A stretch of 64,000 nucleotides of DNA. It comes from Blasia pusilla. Lineage: Eukaryota > Marchantiophyta > Marchantiopsida > Blasiales. The notes under the pieces are model-generated. The model was not told the origin of the DNA, searched no databases, and saw only the letters and a program-made list of their open reading frames with translations. The position numbers were made by a program, and so were the translations under genes. Location: the NCBI GenBank assembly GCA_050084515.1, contig CM114271.1, positions 6,014,001 to 6,078,000 on the forward strand, read 5' to 3'. Below are positions 48,660 to 59,820 of the stretch, one piece after another (position 1 is the first letter of the stretch; each line of letters begins with the position of its first letter).

Positions 48660-50220
48660 TACAACAACTATAGGAGAAGATGTTAAGGAAACATAGTAAG
48701 GCCTTCTCTTTTACTACATAAGAAATTGGTTGTGTAGACACGAGGGTGGTGGCACCGATGGTAATTTTCACAATTCCACATATGCCTTGGGCTTTGAAAT
48801 CCATACCAGTACCACGAGCTATGATTCCCAAGTTGATTGAGTTATTGAAGGAGAAGATGCAGATGGATATCTTAAAGCCATCTATGGGGCCTTACTCGAG
48901 TCGATAGTTCACTATGCCAAAGAAGTCAGAAGCTCTCCGATTCATTCAAGATATGCAACCGACAAATAAGATAACTATTCAAAATATGGGAGCGGGGCCC
49001 ATGCTATCTATTCAATAGGAGATTTGCACTCGAGATATGATCATAGCTATGGAGGGTAGAGATATTACCACTATGGGCACTCCACTTGGGCTTGTAAGAA
49101 TTTGCACATTACCTAAAGGAGCAACAGATTCTGTTGCTCACATGCAGCGTGCAATGAATAAGATCTTGAGAGAATTCATTCTTGAGAAAACCATTCCTTT
49201 TGTAGATGATATTCCTATAAGGGATGTGCAATAGAAGATAGAATTGAGAGGGTTGTGAAAGATGGGTGTAGAAAGTTTGTGTCTGATCATATTTATGATG
49301 TGGATATTGATCCTAACAAGACTAGAAGAGGTCAATCTTACTCTTTCTAGAGAAAAGTGTAGCTTTGGGGTTCCTCAAATTGTGGTAGTGGCTTATCTTT
49401 GTGGAGAATTTGGCCGAAAACCAAATCCAGCAAAAGTTGATGTCATCGGGAGGATACGAGAATGCGAAAACGTCACCGAAGTGAGAAGGTTTTAAGAGCT
49501 TGTGTGTTTTATCAACTATGAATTCCTCATTTTGGCCACATATCTGATCCTTTGTATGAACTCTTGAGAAAGAAGAAGAAGTTCACTTGGGAGAAGAAGC
49601 AAAGAGCAGCATTGATGTAGTTGAAGGAGGCATTGAAGTCGCCACCGAATCTATGACAAATGAGCTACGAATACGGAAGACCTATTATCATCACAATAGA
49701 CACTAGCCCTATTGCCATTGGTTGGGCAGTTGGGCAGGATGACGTGGAAGGAAGAAGATTTGCGATAAGGTTTGGAGCTCGTACATTCACGGAACGACAA
49801 AGGAGGTACCCTTAGGTAAAGAGGGAGCTTTGGGGAGTTATGACTGTGATGAAAGTTGAAAAAGATTATCTTATGGGAGCGTATGTGTTGCTTGAGGTTG
49901 ATTGTCTACCTCTGTTAGGAATGATTGCAAATTATACAACTCCAAATATAGCCATGTTACGTTGGATAGCCTACATTAGATCCTTGAATCCACAACTGAG
50001 GCATATAGCTGGAAAAGAGAACTCAGTAGCTGACATGCTGTCTAGAGCTAGATTTAGTCAAGAAGAAGATATGGAGGTAGCTGAGATAGATGAGGATGAT
50101 GCATATGTATGGCAAGTGTCATCACGAGAAGAAGGTGGCATAGAGGATGTTTTAGCCTTCAAAGAGAATTTGTATAAGGGCAAGCATACGAAGTCCAATA
50201 GGTATGTCGTGCCCATCCCT
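48660..50220 (+). pseudogene. Foreign Ty3-lineage RT and RNase H inside element 3
   Basis: This block is unlike the RT of elements 1 and 2. It reads 'RAMIPKLIELLKEKM', 'EALRFIQDMQPTNKIT', 'RDITTMGTPLGLVRICTLP', 'AMNKILREFI', 'FVDDIPI' (catalytic Val-Asp-Asp), 'VNLTLSREKCSFGVPQI', then RNase H and its end 'PNIAMLRWIAYIRSLNPQLR' and 'GKENSVADMLSRA'. It is a second RT-RNase H of a different Ty3 lineage, placed after Gag, where relatives have protease and methyltransferase. It joins the family's own RT in frame near 50,220-50,250. Confidence 0.82.
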
Positions 50221-51380
50221 AAGGAGATCTTTGATGCTATATGCAAAGATCTTCAAGCCGGATACCATCAACTTCCTATTAGATTGGAGGACATGCAGAA
50301 GACGGCATTTTTGGGCATCGATCCTCACGGGAAGGATTTTTTGTACTAGTGGCGGTTCTTACCATTTGGGTTAAAGAATGCCCCGGTTGAGTTTCAGAGG
50401 GTTATGGATAGGATCTTGGCACGTCTGGATTTTGCTAGGTGTTATATTGATGACATCGTAGTCTTTAGCATCACGGTTGAGGAGCATGAGCGACATCTAG
50501 AGGAGGTTTCAACGATTGCTATTACATGGGCTGAAGCTACATCCAAGCAAGTGCAAGTTCTTCTACGACCAAATTGAGTACTTGGGTCATACGATATACC
50601 CAGGGGGGCTTGGTATGTAGCAGACAAAGGTAGAGGCTTTTTCACGCATTCCACGCCCTAGACATGAAATTCATGGGATTGGCGAACTTCTATCGACGGT
50701 ACGTCAAGGGTTTCTATTTGATTGCGAAACTCCCAACCTTGGTGACCAAGGTGGATCAAGAGTGGCACCGAGGGGATGAGTAGGAGAAAGCATTTAAGCT
50801 GCTCAAGGACATATTGACGTCCGTGCCCATATTGAGGAGATCGATCAAGGAGGTGTCCTTTCCAGTTGCATACCAATTGGAGCATGTTGGGGCTTGGAGT
50901 TGTGCTCACCGAACATGACGATGATGGTAGAGAGTTCGTAGTGGCATACACTAGTCGCTCGAATACCATTGCAGAGGCATAGTATAGCTTGTATGAGGGT
51001 GAATGCTTGGCTGCAGTGTGGACTGTCGCACATTTCAGGTGTTATCTATTTGACAACCCCTTTACCATCATTACTGATCATCAACCACTTAAGTGGTTGA
51101 TGGAGTCCGACAAGCTTGTAGGGAAGCTTGCGAGGTGGGCTCTTTTGTTGCAGGAGTATGACTTCCAAATGGTGCATAGACCTGGGATGCTCAACCAAGA
51201 TGCATATGGTTTCAGCCGTAATCCATACCCGAGTAAGCTAGATGCGACTAGAGCTTTTGCCATGGTGAGAGTGATCAAGAGTTGGTGCCAGGATGGCATA
51301 CGTCAGCCTATTTGGGCTGGTTGGCTATGGAGAGCGAGATTTTTGAGACTTCAATGGCGAGGTCTGATGGAGAGTCGTTA
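50221..51380 (+). pseudogene. Element 3 own RT (N-terminally truncated) and RNase H
   Basis: The sequence starts mid-RT at 'EIFDAICKDLQAGYHQLPI', missing the first third of the domain. It continues 'FLPFGLKNAPVEFQRVMDRI', 'CYIDDIVVF' (about 50,440), 'YLGHTIYPGGLG', then RNase H with 'YEGECLAAVWTVAHFRCYLF', 'HQPLKWLMESDKL' and 'YDFQMVHRPGMLNQDA'. It is closer to elements 1 and 2 than to the upstream block. Stops at 50347 (TAG for a Trp/Gln region) and elsewhere inactivate it. Confidence 0.88.
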
Positions 51381-51479
51381 GATCCAAAGGCCGATGAGGA
51401 AACGACATGTGGCCGAGATATTCATGACGATGGAGTGGTCTTGGAGTACCCGCGTACTGGTAGCGTCATGAGCATAGTG

Positions 51480-52670
51480 GGTGCTAGAGAGCAGGATCGG
51501 ATCCTATAGCGAGCCAGACGGTTCCAATGGGAGGGGGCATATGTATTGCAAGCGTGGGAGGATGGTAGAGTGTGTGTAGTGCCTCATCCTTTGCTGAGAG
51601 CACGTTTGGTGTGTCGTGCCCACAAGGAGTTGGGTCATTTTGGAGTAAAGCGGACGTACAGCTTGCTTGAGTTTCAGTAATGGTGGTGAGGCATGCAGAC
51701 TGACGTTCAGCAGTTTGTTGCCAGATGCATGGTGTGTGATTGAGTCTGAGCATCATTCAATGCTCTGACTCCACATGTGCATCCACTTCCGATCATGGAT
51801 TTAGGTTATAGATGGATTTTGGATTTTGCAGGACCTTTCCCTTTGATAGAGCGCCATAGTCGTTATGTGTTGATGATAGTCCAGCACTTCTCGAAGTGGA
51901 TGGAGTTGGTTGTATTGCCTGAAAAAGTGAGTGAGGGAGTAGCAAATGCCTTCTTTGATTGAGTGTTGAGTCATTGTGGCGTACCAGCTGAGGTGTTGAC
52001 AAACCAAGATATACAATTTCGCGGGGAATTTCAGACCTTGTGTGATCAGGCATTGATCGACCATCGCACCACTTTGCGAGATCATCTTGAGGAGGATGGA
52101 CTAGCAAAGAGGGTTGTGCAGACGATGAAGAGAGGATTACGTAAGTATGGCTTGCAGAAAGGTCACTTAGGAGATTGGGACCTTTAGTTGCTGTGGTTAG
52201 CGATGGGATACAAATTCAACAGGCATGCATCCTTAGCTTCTTTCTCACCGTACTTGCTCCTTTATGGCCGTGAGCCTGATTTTCCTGTGGCCATTTGTCA
52301 AGATGTTAGTGAGGTGTTGAACCTTGATGATCTTGATGTATGGATGAGAGCATCTTCTAAGAGGGTTGACTTGTTCCAAAGAGTGAGGCCCATGGCATTT
52401 GAGAACTTGGCTATTGTGTACTATTTGGATACATTGAAGTATGCGACTATTCGGGGGATGGTTATCGACCTACTATCCGAAGATTTCATCAGGGAGACTA
52501 TGTCTACTTGTAGCAGATGGCACCCATAATGTTGGATGTGACTGCAAGGCGCACCATCTTGAGAGTACGGTAAGGGTTTTCCATCGGGTGTTCTCTTATT
52601 GGAGGGACGTGATGGTATGGTTTGGAAGGACCATGTGCATAACTATGGCCGTGTCACCTTCCAAACATTG
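51480..52670 (+). pseudogene. Element 3 integrase
   Basis: The H2C2 region is at about 51,610-51,740 ('CRAHKELGHFGVKRTYSLL' ... 'CMVCD'). The core reads 'WILDFAGPFPL' (first Asp), 'YVLMIVQHFSKWMELVVLP', 'PAEVLTNQDIQFRGEFQTL' (second Asp region shows Asn-Gln-Asp) and 'DHLEEDGLAKRVVQTMKRGL' with the catalytic Glu region as 'DGLAKR' (Glu to Lys). C-terminal blocks 'AFENLAIVYYLDTLKYAT' and 'VWKDHVHN' follow. Stops at several places. Confidence 0.88.
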
Positions 52671-52710
52671 ACGATATAGTTGATTCGAGATTAGTAGTAG
52701 TTCTTGCAGG

Positions 52711-52857
52711 CTTGCGATGTATGTTGTGTGGTTATGCCCGTGGTATAGCCACTATAGTAGTCTTTGATGGATATTCGAGAGGATGGCATATGGCATGCTT
52801 GACACCACCTCTCACTAGGGTTCCTCAGGGACAATGGATGTGTCCCAAATATACATA
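52711..52857 (+). pseudogene. Decayed PHD finger of element 3
   Basis: The frame reads 'LRCMLCGYARG', 'VVFDGYSRGWHMACL' and 'GQWMCPKYT'. Compared with element 2 the second Cys pair is Phe and Tyr and the last Cys is Tyr, while Cys1, Cys2, His, Cys6 and Cys7 remain. The same position after the integrase shows the domain was ancestral to both elements. Confidence 0.75.
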
Positions 52858-53041
52858 GAGTAGGTAGTTCTACATTCTGACTTGTGTCTGTGACATGGAT
52901 GACAAGAAGGTGACTAACGATGGGGACACATGAGCACCCGACCTTCTTGCTCTTAGCGTCTGAGAGATGTATGTCATGCATGGTAGGTAGGGATAGATGG
53001 TTATCTAGAGTTAGAGGGACCTAACCACCAACTAGGGGGGG

Positions 53042-53169
53042 ATTGGAGATATTTTGGTACTTCTTGTCTCCTTGTTTGGATGCCATGAGTTAGCGTGGGA
53101 TCGTGCGTGTTAGTGTGTGTGTTCGGTGATAACGATGTATGTTGTGTAACGATATATATACGCACGACA
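53042..53169 (+). repeat. Element 3 repeat B1
   Basis: 128 bp matching 53701-53829 at a constant offset of 659 bp without gaps. The shared family motif is at 53133-53160. Confidence 0.9.
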
Positions 53170-53171
53170 GT

Positions 53172-53700
53172 TGTCACGTCTTTTAGGATAGATCGTGAGA
53201 TCTAGTAGAGCGCCTTTGCGAGTAGTGGAGGACAGACTTAAGAGGTTGAGGATGACCTACTGAGGCCCCGAAAACCTGAGAGAACAAGTTTCCCCTTTGT
53301 TTCCGCTCATTTGGAACCATATTGAGGAACTTACTATTTTAGGTAAGTACCATTTTGAGTATATGGTCTTTTTTTTTTTTTTTGGTAAGTGGCCCTTGAT
53401 CTCCTACATCAGATCAAGAACGTAGGAGGTCAAGGGCCAAGGAGGTGACTTGGGAGCATAGATTACCATGAAGAGAGTTTGGGAGAGGGGAGGGGTATAC
53501 CTCAAGGAGAGAAAGCTTGAGAGCTCATTCTCTCTTTATTGAACCTCTTGGCACGAGACGGCGGAGCTATGGTCCCTTGCCTTGTGAGTGCAACCCAAGC
53601 CTCTCATTAGGAGAGTGAGTTTGGTTTGACATTGAGAGAGACATGTGAGAATGCACACATTTGAGAACTATGGTGTTGAAAGAGATTGGGTTGTGATTTA
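53172..53700 (+). repeat. Element 3 terminal repeat A2
   Basis: Partner of A1, starts TGTCACG, ends 'gattta' as A1 does. The inverted repeat is kept at 53390-53409 and 53420-53439 with two changes. A2 is enclosed by B1 and B2. Confidence 0.92.
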
Positions 53701-53829
53701 ATTGGAAATATTTTGGTTCTTCTTATGTCCTTGTTTGGATGCTATGAGTTAGCATGGGATTGTACGTGTTGGTGTGTGTGTTCGGTGACAACGATGTATG
53801 TTGTGTAGCGATGTGTATGTGCACAAAAA
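53701..53829 (+). repeat. Element 3 repeat B2 (outer end)
   Basis: Second copy of B, outside A2. The motif CGATGTATGTTGTGTA is at 53792. AT-rich Helitron sequence, probably an intron, follows. Confidence 0.9.
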
Positions 53830-53929
53830 TATCAACACAAATATATAAAATATATTAGTACTTAAAAGAAAGTTCTAAAGATATACTCCTATGATAGTTA
53901 AAAAATTAAAACAACGATCAAGATGATTA

Positions 53930-56900
53930 CCACTTATAAATAGGATATCCATCCTCATACTCCATTATCATCGATGTAAAATCGCATTGGATAACCCTTG
54001 GAACATATTTTTGTTGTTTTATTAGTACACAACGCATTGGGATGAAGTACTCCACATGATCCATATATCATGCAATTTCTCAAAGTCGCATGAAGTTTCG
54101 GATGAGTAGTCGAATCAGGAATATGAGCTAATATAATATCATCAAAATCAGGGGTTGTCCTTGGCTTATCCTCCGAACCAAGAATAATCAGAATATGCAC
54201 ATGTGGTAGATCCCTCTTTTGAAACTCCACGACATGAATACAACCAACCATTAGCCCCAAAATATGCTTATCCACTATAAGACTCGTTATCATATCTTGT
54301 CATAGCATCTCTCACACCTTGGTATAAATTAGCTCTTAACTCCTTTTGATGTATCTATGTCAATCGTTGCATCTCAAAACTTGCGTACATATCTACCATA
54401 TATTCTTGAGTAAGACGACCAAACCTCAATAACCTATTATGATCTTCTGCATTAGTTCTCACTTGGAGTCGAGATGAAGCAAATTGTAGAGTAGTGATAG
54501 ACTTTGAACTTTCCTCATGAGTGGTCTCTCCACCTTGAAGTTGCTCTTCTTCCGTTCCCTCTCCAATATTATTATAAACATTCTCATCTCCATCTTCCTC
54601 TATCACGTCATGTCGTCTTCTCATCGCACTTCTTCTAACATCATCCACAGAATGCCAACCACCTTCACCATATAAAAAACGTTACAAAAAATGTTATGGA
54701 ATATAGGGCTCATTCAAGTTAGACATATGATGGATCCCTCCTCCATGTAAACAAACAATAATATCCCGACCTTCTCTACGCTCACTTCCGTCCCCAAGAA
54801 AAATAGCATCAATCTCCGAAGCGGTAGGCAATGTGTATCGTTTCGCATCAAGCCCTCACTTACTACCTTTGAAGATAATATGAAAATCTGCATTACGTAA
54901 GTCCATGGCCACATATCGAAAGATAGCGACATATGGATTATGAACATGTAACATTTCTTGTAATCCCCTCAAGATCTCAACTTCTCTTTGACTCATCATG
55001 AATATAATAAAGTGGCGATAGCATGATAGATACCATCTTGAATCGTAAACACACATCGCATGCTTAATAACATCCAATGCACTATTATAGGCACGAGCAT
55101 TATGCAAAAAGTGTAGACTATTTGACGTAACACGCGAAATGAACTCCAATAGATAAAGAGGTGGAGCCTTCAAATATGGTAATTGAACCTTACCCTGCTC
55201 ACAACACATCCCAAATGGAGAGCTTGGAGACTTTGATGACTTAACTCTCTCGCACTTCTAATAAAGCGTTGTGCAAATCGAACACACATCGTTCATATGT
55301 CCAATGCTATAATGGCCAGTCATACAATCAATACAATCTCCCAACTGAAGAATTCAGATATGTTTTTCTTCAAATGCACGTATACGTACGTGCGACATTC
55401 AATAACTTCCTCAAGTCCACCACCCTTCCACATGTCACATTTGGAACTTCAGAAAATACACGATCTTTGTTTACCTCCATGTAAACCTCAAGACCATCAT
55501 TTTATGGTATAATATTTCTTCTTGAACATTCGCCAAAATGTCCTCCATGAAATAATCCAACCAAATCGGCATGCCTCCGTCCTTGGCCATTAGCTCGCGC
55601 AATTCAAAGCATATCATGTAGTCTTCGAGGGTTGGAAGGAACACAAAGACTACAAAGAAAACAATTTTCAAATCTAAAATTAGCACAAAATGTTAATAAA
55701 ACCTCAAGAAATAAGAAAATTTTAGAAATAAATAAAAGGCTATAGAAAAGAAGTGTACACTAGAGATCGTGTAATAATAGTCATCAACTCGTGGACTACA
55801 TTATCCGTCCTTATTATAGGCCTGACAAAAACCAAATTTTAGAAAAAATAATACCAATATTCTAAAAAGTATACATAGGTAAAGTTAATGCAATGAAATA
55901 AAAATATCTACTACAAAACTATACCTTATATTATCTTCAACATCAATGTCATCAAGTCTAGCCATAGTTGTAGGAGCTACTACTTCCTCAATTGGAGCGA
56001 GACCTATTCCAGTAGATATATTCGGCCTTATTGATGAATCACCAATACTCGCCCCATTAGTTAGCTCTAGCATATCACCACGTTTGCGTCTTTGGCCTTG
56101 TGCTTGTGCAACTCGAAGCATGTCATGTAATCATAGAGGGTTGGAAGGAAAAGAAAGACAACAATAAAAATAATTATTATAGCATTAGTCATGATCATGA
56201 CACTTTGACGTTAGAATAAAAATAACTTTAAAAAAAAAAATTACAATTCTAGAATAGAAACGTGCATAGGAGAGGACGTAACCACAACGTTAGAAGGCTC
56301 AACCACATTCGATACACTTGTTACTCACGTGCAAAACAAACATTGTGAGTATAAAACAAAATTAGACAAAACATTATAAGTTTGATATACAACAGAAATA
56401 AAGTAAAATAATACATGAGATCCATTTTCACATGTCTTCGACTTTATCCTTGAGCTCTCGCAACTTTAAGCATTTCACATACTCGTTTGGATTTGGAAGT
56501 CTACAAAATAAAAGAAAGAACAAATATTTTTAAAAATCAAACATTTTTTCCCACAATATAATTCAAAAATTATAATCACTAAAGTTTAAAATAGTGCTAA
56601 AAACCCTACATTTCCGACGTTGTACTTGCATAAGGATGTACAAAGCGCATATCTTGAAGCGATCGCCTTTTCCTTTGAGTCTTTGCCTTTTTAGCCTTCT
56701 TAGATGCAATATGCGTGTTGCGCTCAATGTTTGTAATTTCAAGGAAAGGCCTTTTACCATTTTTCCGTGATACTTGATCCATATCCATCATACGAAATAT
56801 TATTCTTGAGAAAAAAAAATTCTTCAAATAAATACAAAGATCTTTTTTTAGAACAAACAACATAAGTACTTCAAAAAAAATGGTAAGTTTTTTATATATG

Positions 56901-57811
56901 ATATTTCAGAAAGACAATGAAACTATTGTCTTAATCAGACTAAGCAGTACTGATTTCGCTTGAGTCATTGGAGTCATAGGAATGATCACTACTAACCATC
57001 CAAGACCCAGACCCTAAGGCGTCCCGCACAAACGAAGGAACCATAAGATTTGGGTTGAGAGGAAGGAATGCAATCATTAGTTGAACCTGTATCTCCTTCT
57101 TCCTCCTCACCTTGGGATAACACAACGTTAATACCTTGATTAATAGGTTCTAGTACACGCGTTGATAGAACCTTAGATAATTTCCCTGCGCACACTTGCC
57201 TTACATCCTCAATTGGTACCATCATGTACTTATTATCTACTCCTCATAAAAAATAGGTGTTGGGATATAGCTATCACTTGAAACTTGTACAACTTTAATT
57301 CGATCAGGATTTGTAGGCATAGGCTCAAATGTTTCTTCACCAAGAGAAACATACGACTCACCATCACTAACTTGCCTCATCATTTTTGAAATCCTCGCTT
57401 GCTCCTACACTTCTCCGCTAAACCTGCAAATCTTCTTGAAATCATTACATTTAAATAATTTCACAAACAAAAAGAAACATTCAAAAGAGTTCTCAAAGTT
57501 TTTTTTCAAAGTGAATAAAGCTCCAACCAAAAAATAGACTCTTTTGGCTAATTACTCTCATTGCTATATTCATCATTTCACTCATGATGAGGAGAAAGAG
57601 TATCCAACATCAAATCTCCAATCTCATTACTTTCAACACAATTAACAATATCCCTATAGTTGATATCCCTATATTCCCTATCAAGGCTATCACCGACATA
57701 CCATCCCTCATAATCATAAAGAGAGTTGGAAGAGTACTCAACATCGTCATGTTCTTTCAGACCAGGGCATACTTCTATGGAGTATCTCTCAATACTATTA
57801 AGAGTACCCAC
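53930..57811 (-). pseudogene. Helitron N-terminal exons and Rep domain
   Basis: From the right, short acidic or basic frames (57811-57578, 57225-56940, 56863-56563, 56121-55885) may be N-terminal exons. Recognisable blocks follow: 'FGMCCEQGKVQLPYLKAPPL' (about 55,200), 'RYTLPTASEIDAIFLGDGSE' (about 54,830), 'LLRFGRLTQEYMVDMYASFE' (about 54,400), 'GCIHVVEFQKRDLPHVHIL' with the HUH motif His-Val-His (about 54,230), 'MIYGSCGVLHPNALC', and 'DGYPIYK' (about 53,945). The usual block between 'YQGVRDAM' and 'VVGCIHVVEF', about a hundred residues, is missing, so Rep is internally deleted. This Helitron could not replicate itself. Confidence 0.8.
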
Positions 57812-59484
57812 AATTTTTGGCGTTTTCCAAATTCCCTAACTTCCTTAACCCCATTGAAAACATTAGGAGGAGATGACAAAGTAGGCTCCACACGAAATAA
57901 TTTGTCTTTTCCTTTCCAAGCAAGACAAAGAAAATTTGTGCTCCTCGTCTCTCTCTACCATATATTCAGGACTCCCTATCTCTACTGTTGTATTTGCAAT
58001 TAAGTGCCTCTTGCATCTCGATGAGAGAGTGGACATGACACCAATTAGGTAATATAATTGGTTGGAGTGAAAAGAAACTGTTAGAAAGCAAAACTATACC
58101 AAATTCTTTTAAAAATCCAAATTTAATAAAATCCTAAATTATTCCCACTCTCGTTCTAAGCCCATTGCTTGGAAATAGATGGCCATACAATGGAACATGA
58201 AAGAGCAAGAAAAATGGATACTGCATAGGCAAGGTGGTCGACCTCTCCACCGTGTCATGCTTTGAGACCAAACCGCCTTGGCTGACTCTAATCTACCTCG
58301 CCGAGATATCGTAAGAATACTCGAACAAAATAATAATTCAAATTGAAAATCATACTTATTTCCACCCTCTTTCTTGCTTGGAGTTAGAATACCATGCTGT
58401 AGAAGAAAAAAAATGAACCAATACAACAACAAGCAAGGTCATCATCCCCTAAAATTACCGCGCCCACCGTGTCATATGCTTTGAGACCAACGCTAGTCTA
58501 GCTCGCTGAGATGTCATATCTTTGCCAGTGTTAGCAAAATTTCCAAGTACTCGACAACAAGTTGTCAAGCACATCCATCCCCACACCAGCCGAAAGAGCG
58601 ATAATTTCAGGTACATGATTGCGGGTCGTCGAAACGTCCACCTTCCCACCGGCCGAATTCGAATCGCATTGTCTAGATACGGCTCGACTGCCCTAGCCAA
58701 GTTTCTAGGATCTCCTTCTTGTCCAAAAAGAACAGAGACGTTGATAATTACCATGTGGGACTCCTCTACTCCTAGAACAAGCAAGTCTTGGCTGCTGCAA
58801 AAAAACCTAGCTCGCTTTAGTTCTGTTGCAACTCTTGTGTAACATACTCTTGTTTCTCTCCTCTCATGTAGAGAATTCCTCCGATCGTACTCATACAGAA
58901 TTCGGAGACGCCTCGCTCAAAGATGGCTCATCGTCCCCCATGGCTTGCAAGAAGTTGGGATAGAGTTTGTTGAGTGCATTGTCGGGTTCTTATGCTTGGT
59001 CAATATGGAACTTGAGTTGTGGAATGAGCTCCTCTACAACGGAGGGATTAACAACACTCCTGCATCAGCTTGCCATTGCACGAAGGTCGAGTGGTTCAGG
59101 TTGTGTTTGCACGGAAAGATTAAATATCCACCTAAGACACTGTGCTCTCTCCCTTACGCCCATTGTTTATGCACACTTCTGTCCATCTGAGCAACCGATG
59201 CGTTCCTCCAAGTGCTTCCCTTTCTCTCCAACTATGGCAGCCACATGTGACATGATTGATGATTGAGCCAATGTCTGGTCAATTTCCACAACGCCTCTCA
59301 CACCTCACAATCAAATGCCTTATGGAAATGCCATTATGAAACCCCAAACCATTATGATACCTTCTTTAGCATGGAAAAAACTGGATTAGAAGAGGACGAG
59401 GACCCTAAACGTAGAAACGAAACTGGGATAAGTTCGAATTGGAATCCAAAAGGGCAATTCTTAAAAGTTCCAAGTTTAGAAAGA

Positions 59485-59820
59485 GGGAACAATTTTTCCG
59501 CTGCAGGCTCTCAAGCATATAAGTGCCACCACACTCTTGCCTACAGACACCATGCCCACAGTAATAAAACTAATGTAGCATTATTGATGTTGTAAGCCGT
59601 AACAACAGAAAATCTTCATTAGAAGCCTCTTTCCACCTAAAGATTTACAGAGTGGGAAAAGTTTTCCAGTTGCTGCCTCTTGAGCACATCAATGCCAACA
59701 CAGTCTCGCCCACGGACCCCATGCCCGCAATAATAAAACTAGTATTCAAGCTTTATTGATGCTGTAAGCCGAAGCAAAAGAAAGTCTTCGTTAGAAGCCT
59801 CTTTTAGCTAGAGATTTACG
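59485..59820 (+). repeat. Tandem duplication, period about 169 bp
   Basis: Copy 1 at 59485-59653 and copy 2 at 59654-59820 share blocks such as 'accccatgccc'-like, 'aataaaact', 'ttattgatg', 'tgtaagccg' and 'ttagaagcctctt'. Likeness is about 80% by eye. Nature unknown. Confidence 0.8.

Larger units (their letters stand above)
45132..53829 (+). mobile_element. Ty3/gypsy-like element 3, mosaic, with split direct repeats
   Basis: The order on the plus strand is A1 (45132-45658), 1.6-kb leader, gag, a foreign RT-RNase H block, the family's own RT (partial), RNase H, integrase, decayed PHD finger, B1 (53042-53169), A2 (53172-53700), B2 (53701-53829). A1 abuts Helitron sequence directly; Helitron sequence resumes after B2. 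A1 and A2 differ much more than in element 2, so it is older. No target duplication is visible. It lacks the methyltransferase and protease regions of its relatives. Confidence 0.9.
31929..57811 (-). mobile_element. Helitron split by elements 2 and 3
   Basis: The minus strand reads from right to left as N-terminal exons, Rep domain, element 3, Rep C-terminus, element 2, then helicase and the 3' end. The 3' terminus ends CTAG at 31929 followed by T, with the hairpin GTGC-GAT-GCAC at 31944-31954, the standard Helitron end. The Rep frame leaves at about 53,940 ('DGYPIYK') and resumes at about 45,120 ('CRRVNGRCIHKS'). It leaves again at 44,521 ('HYSWNKMP') and resumes at 34,741 ('KKTWVRCGRK'). 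Removing both Ty3-like elements leaves about 7.4 kb. The 5' TC terminus was not located; 57811 is only the furthest plausible exon. Confidence 0.85.
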
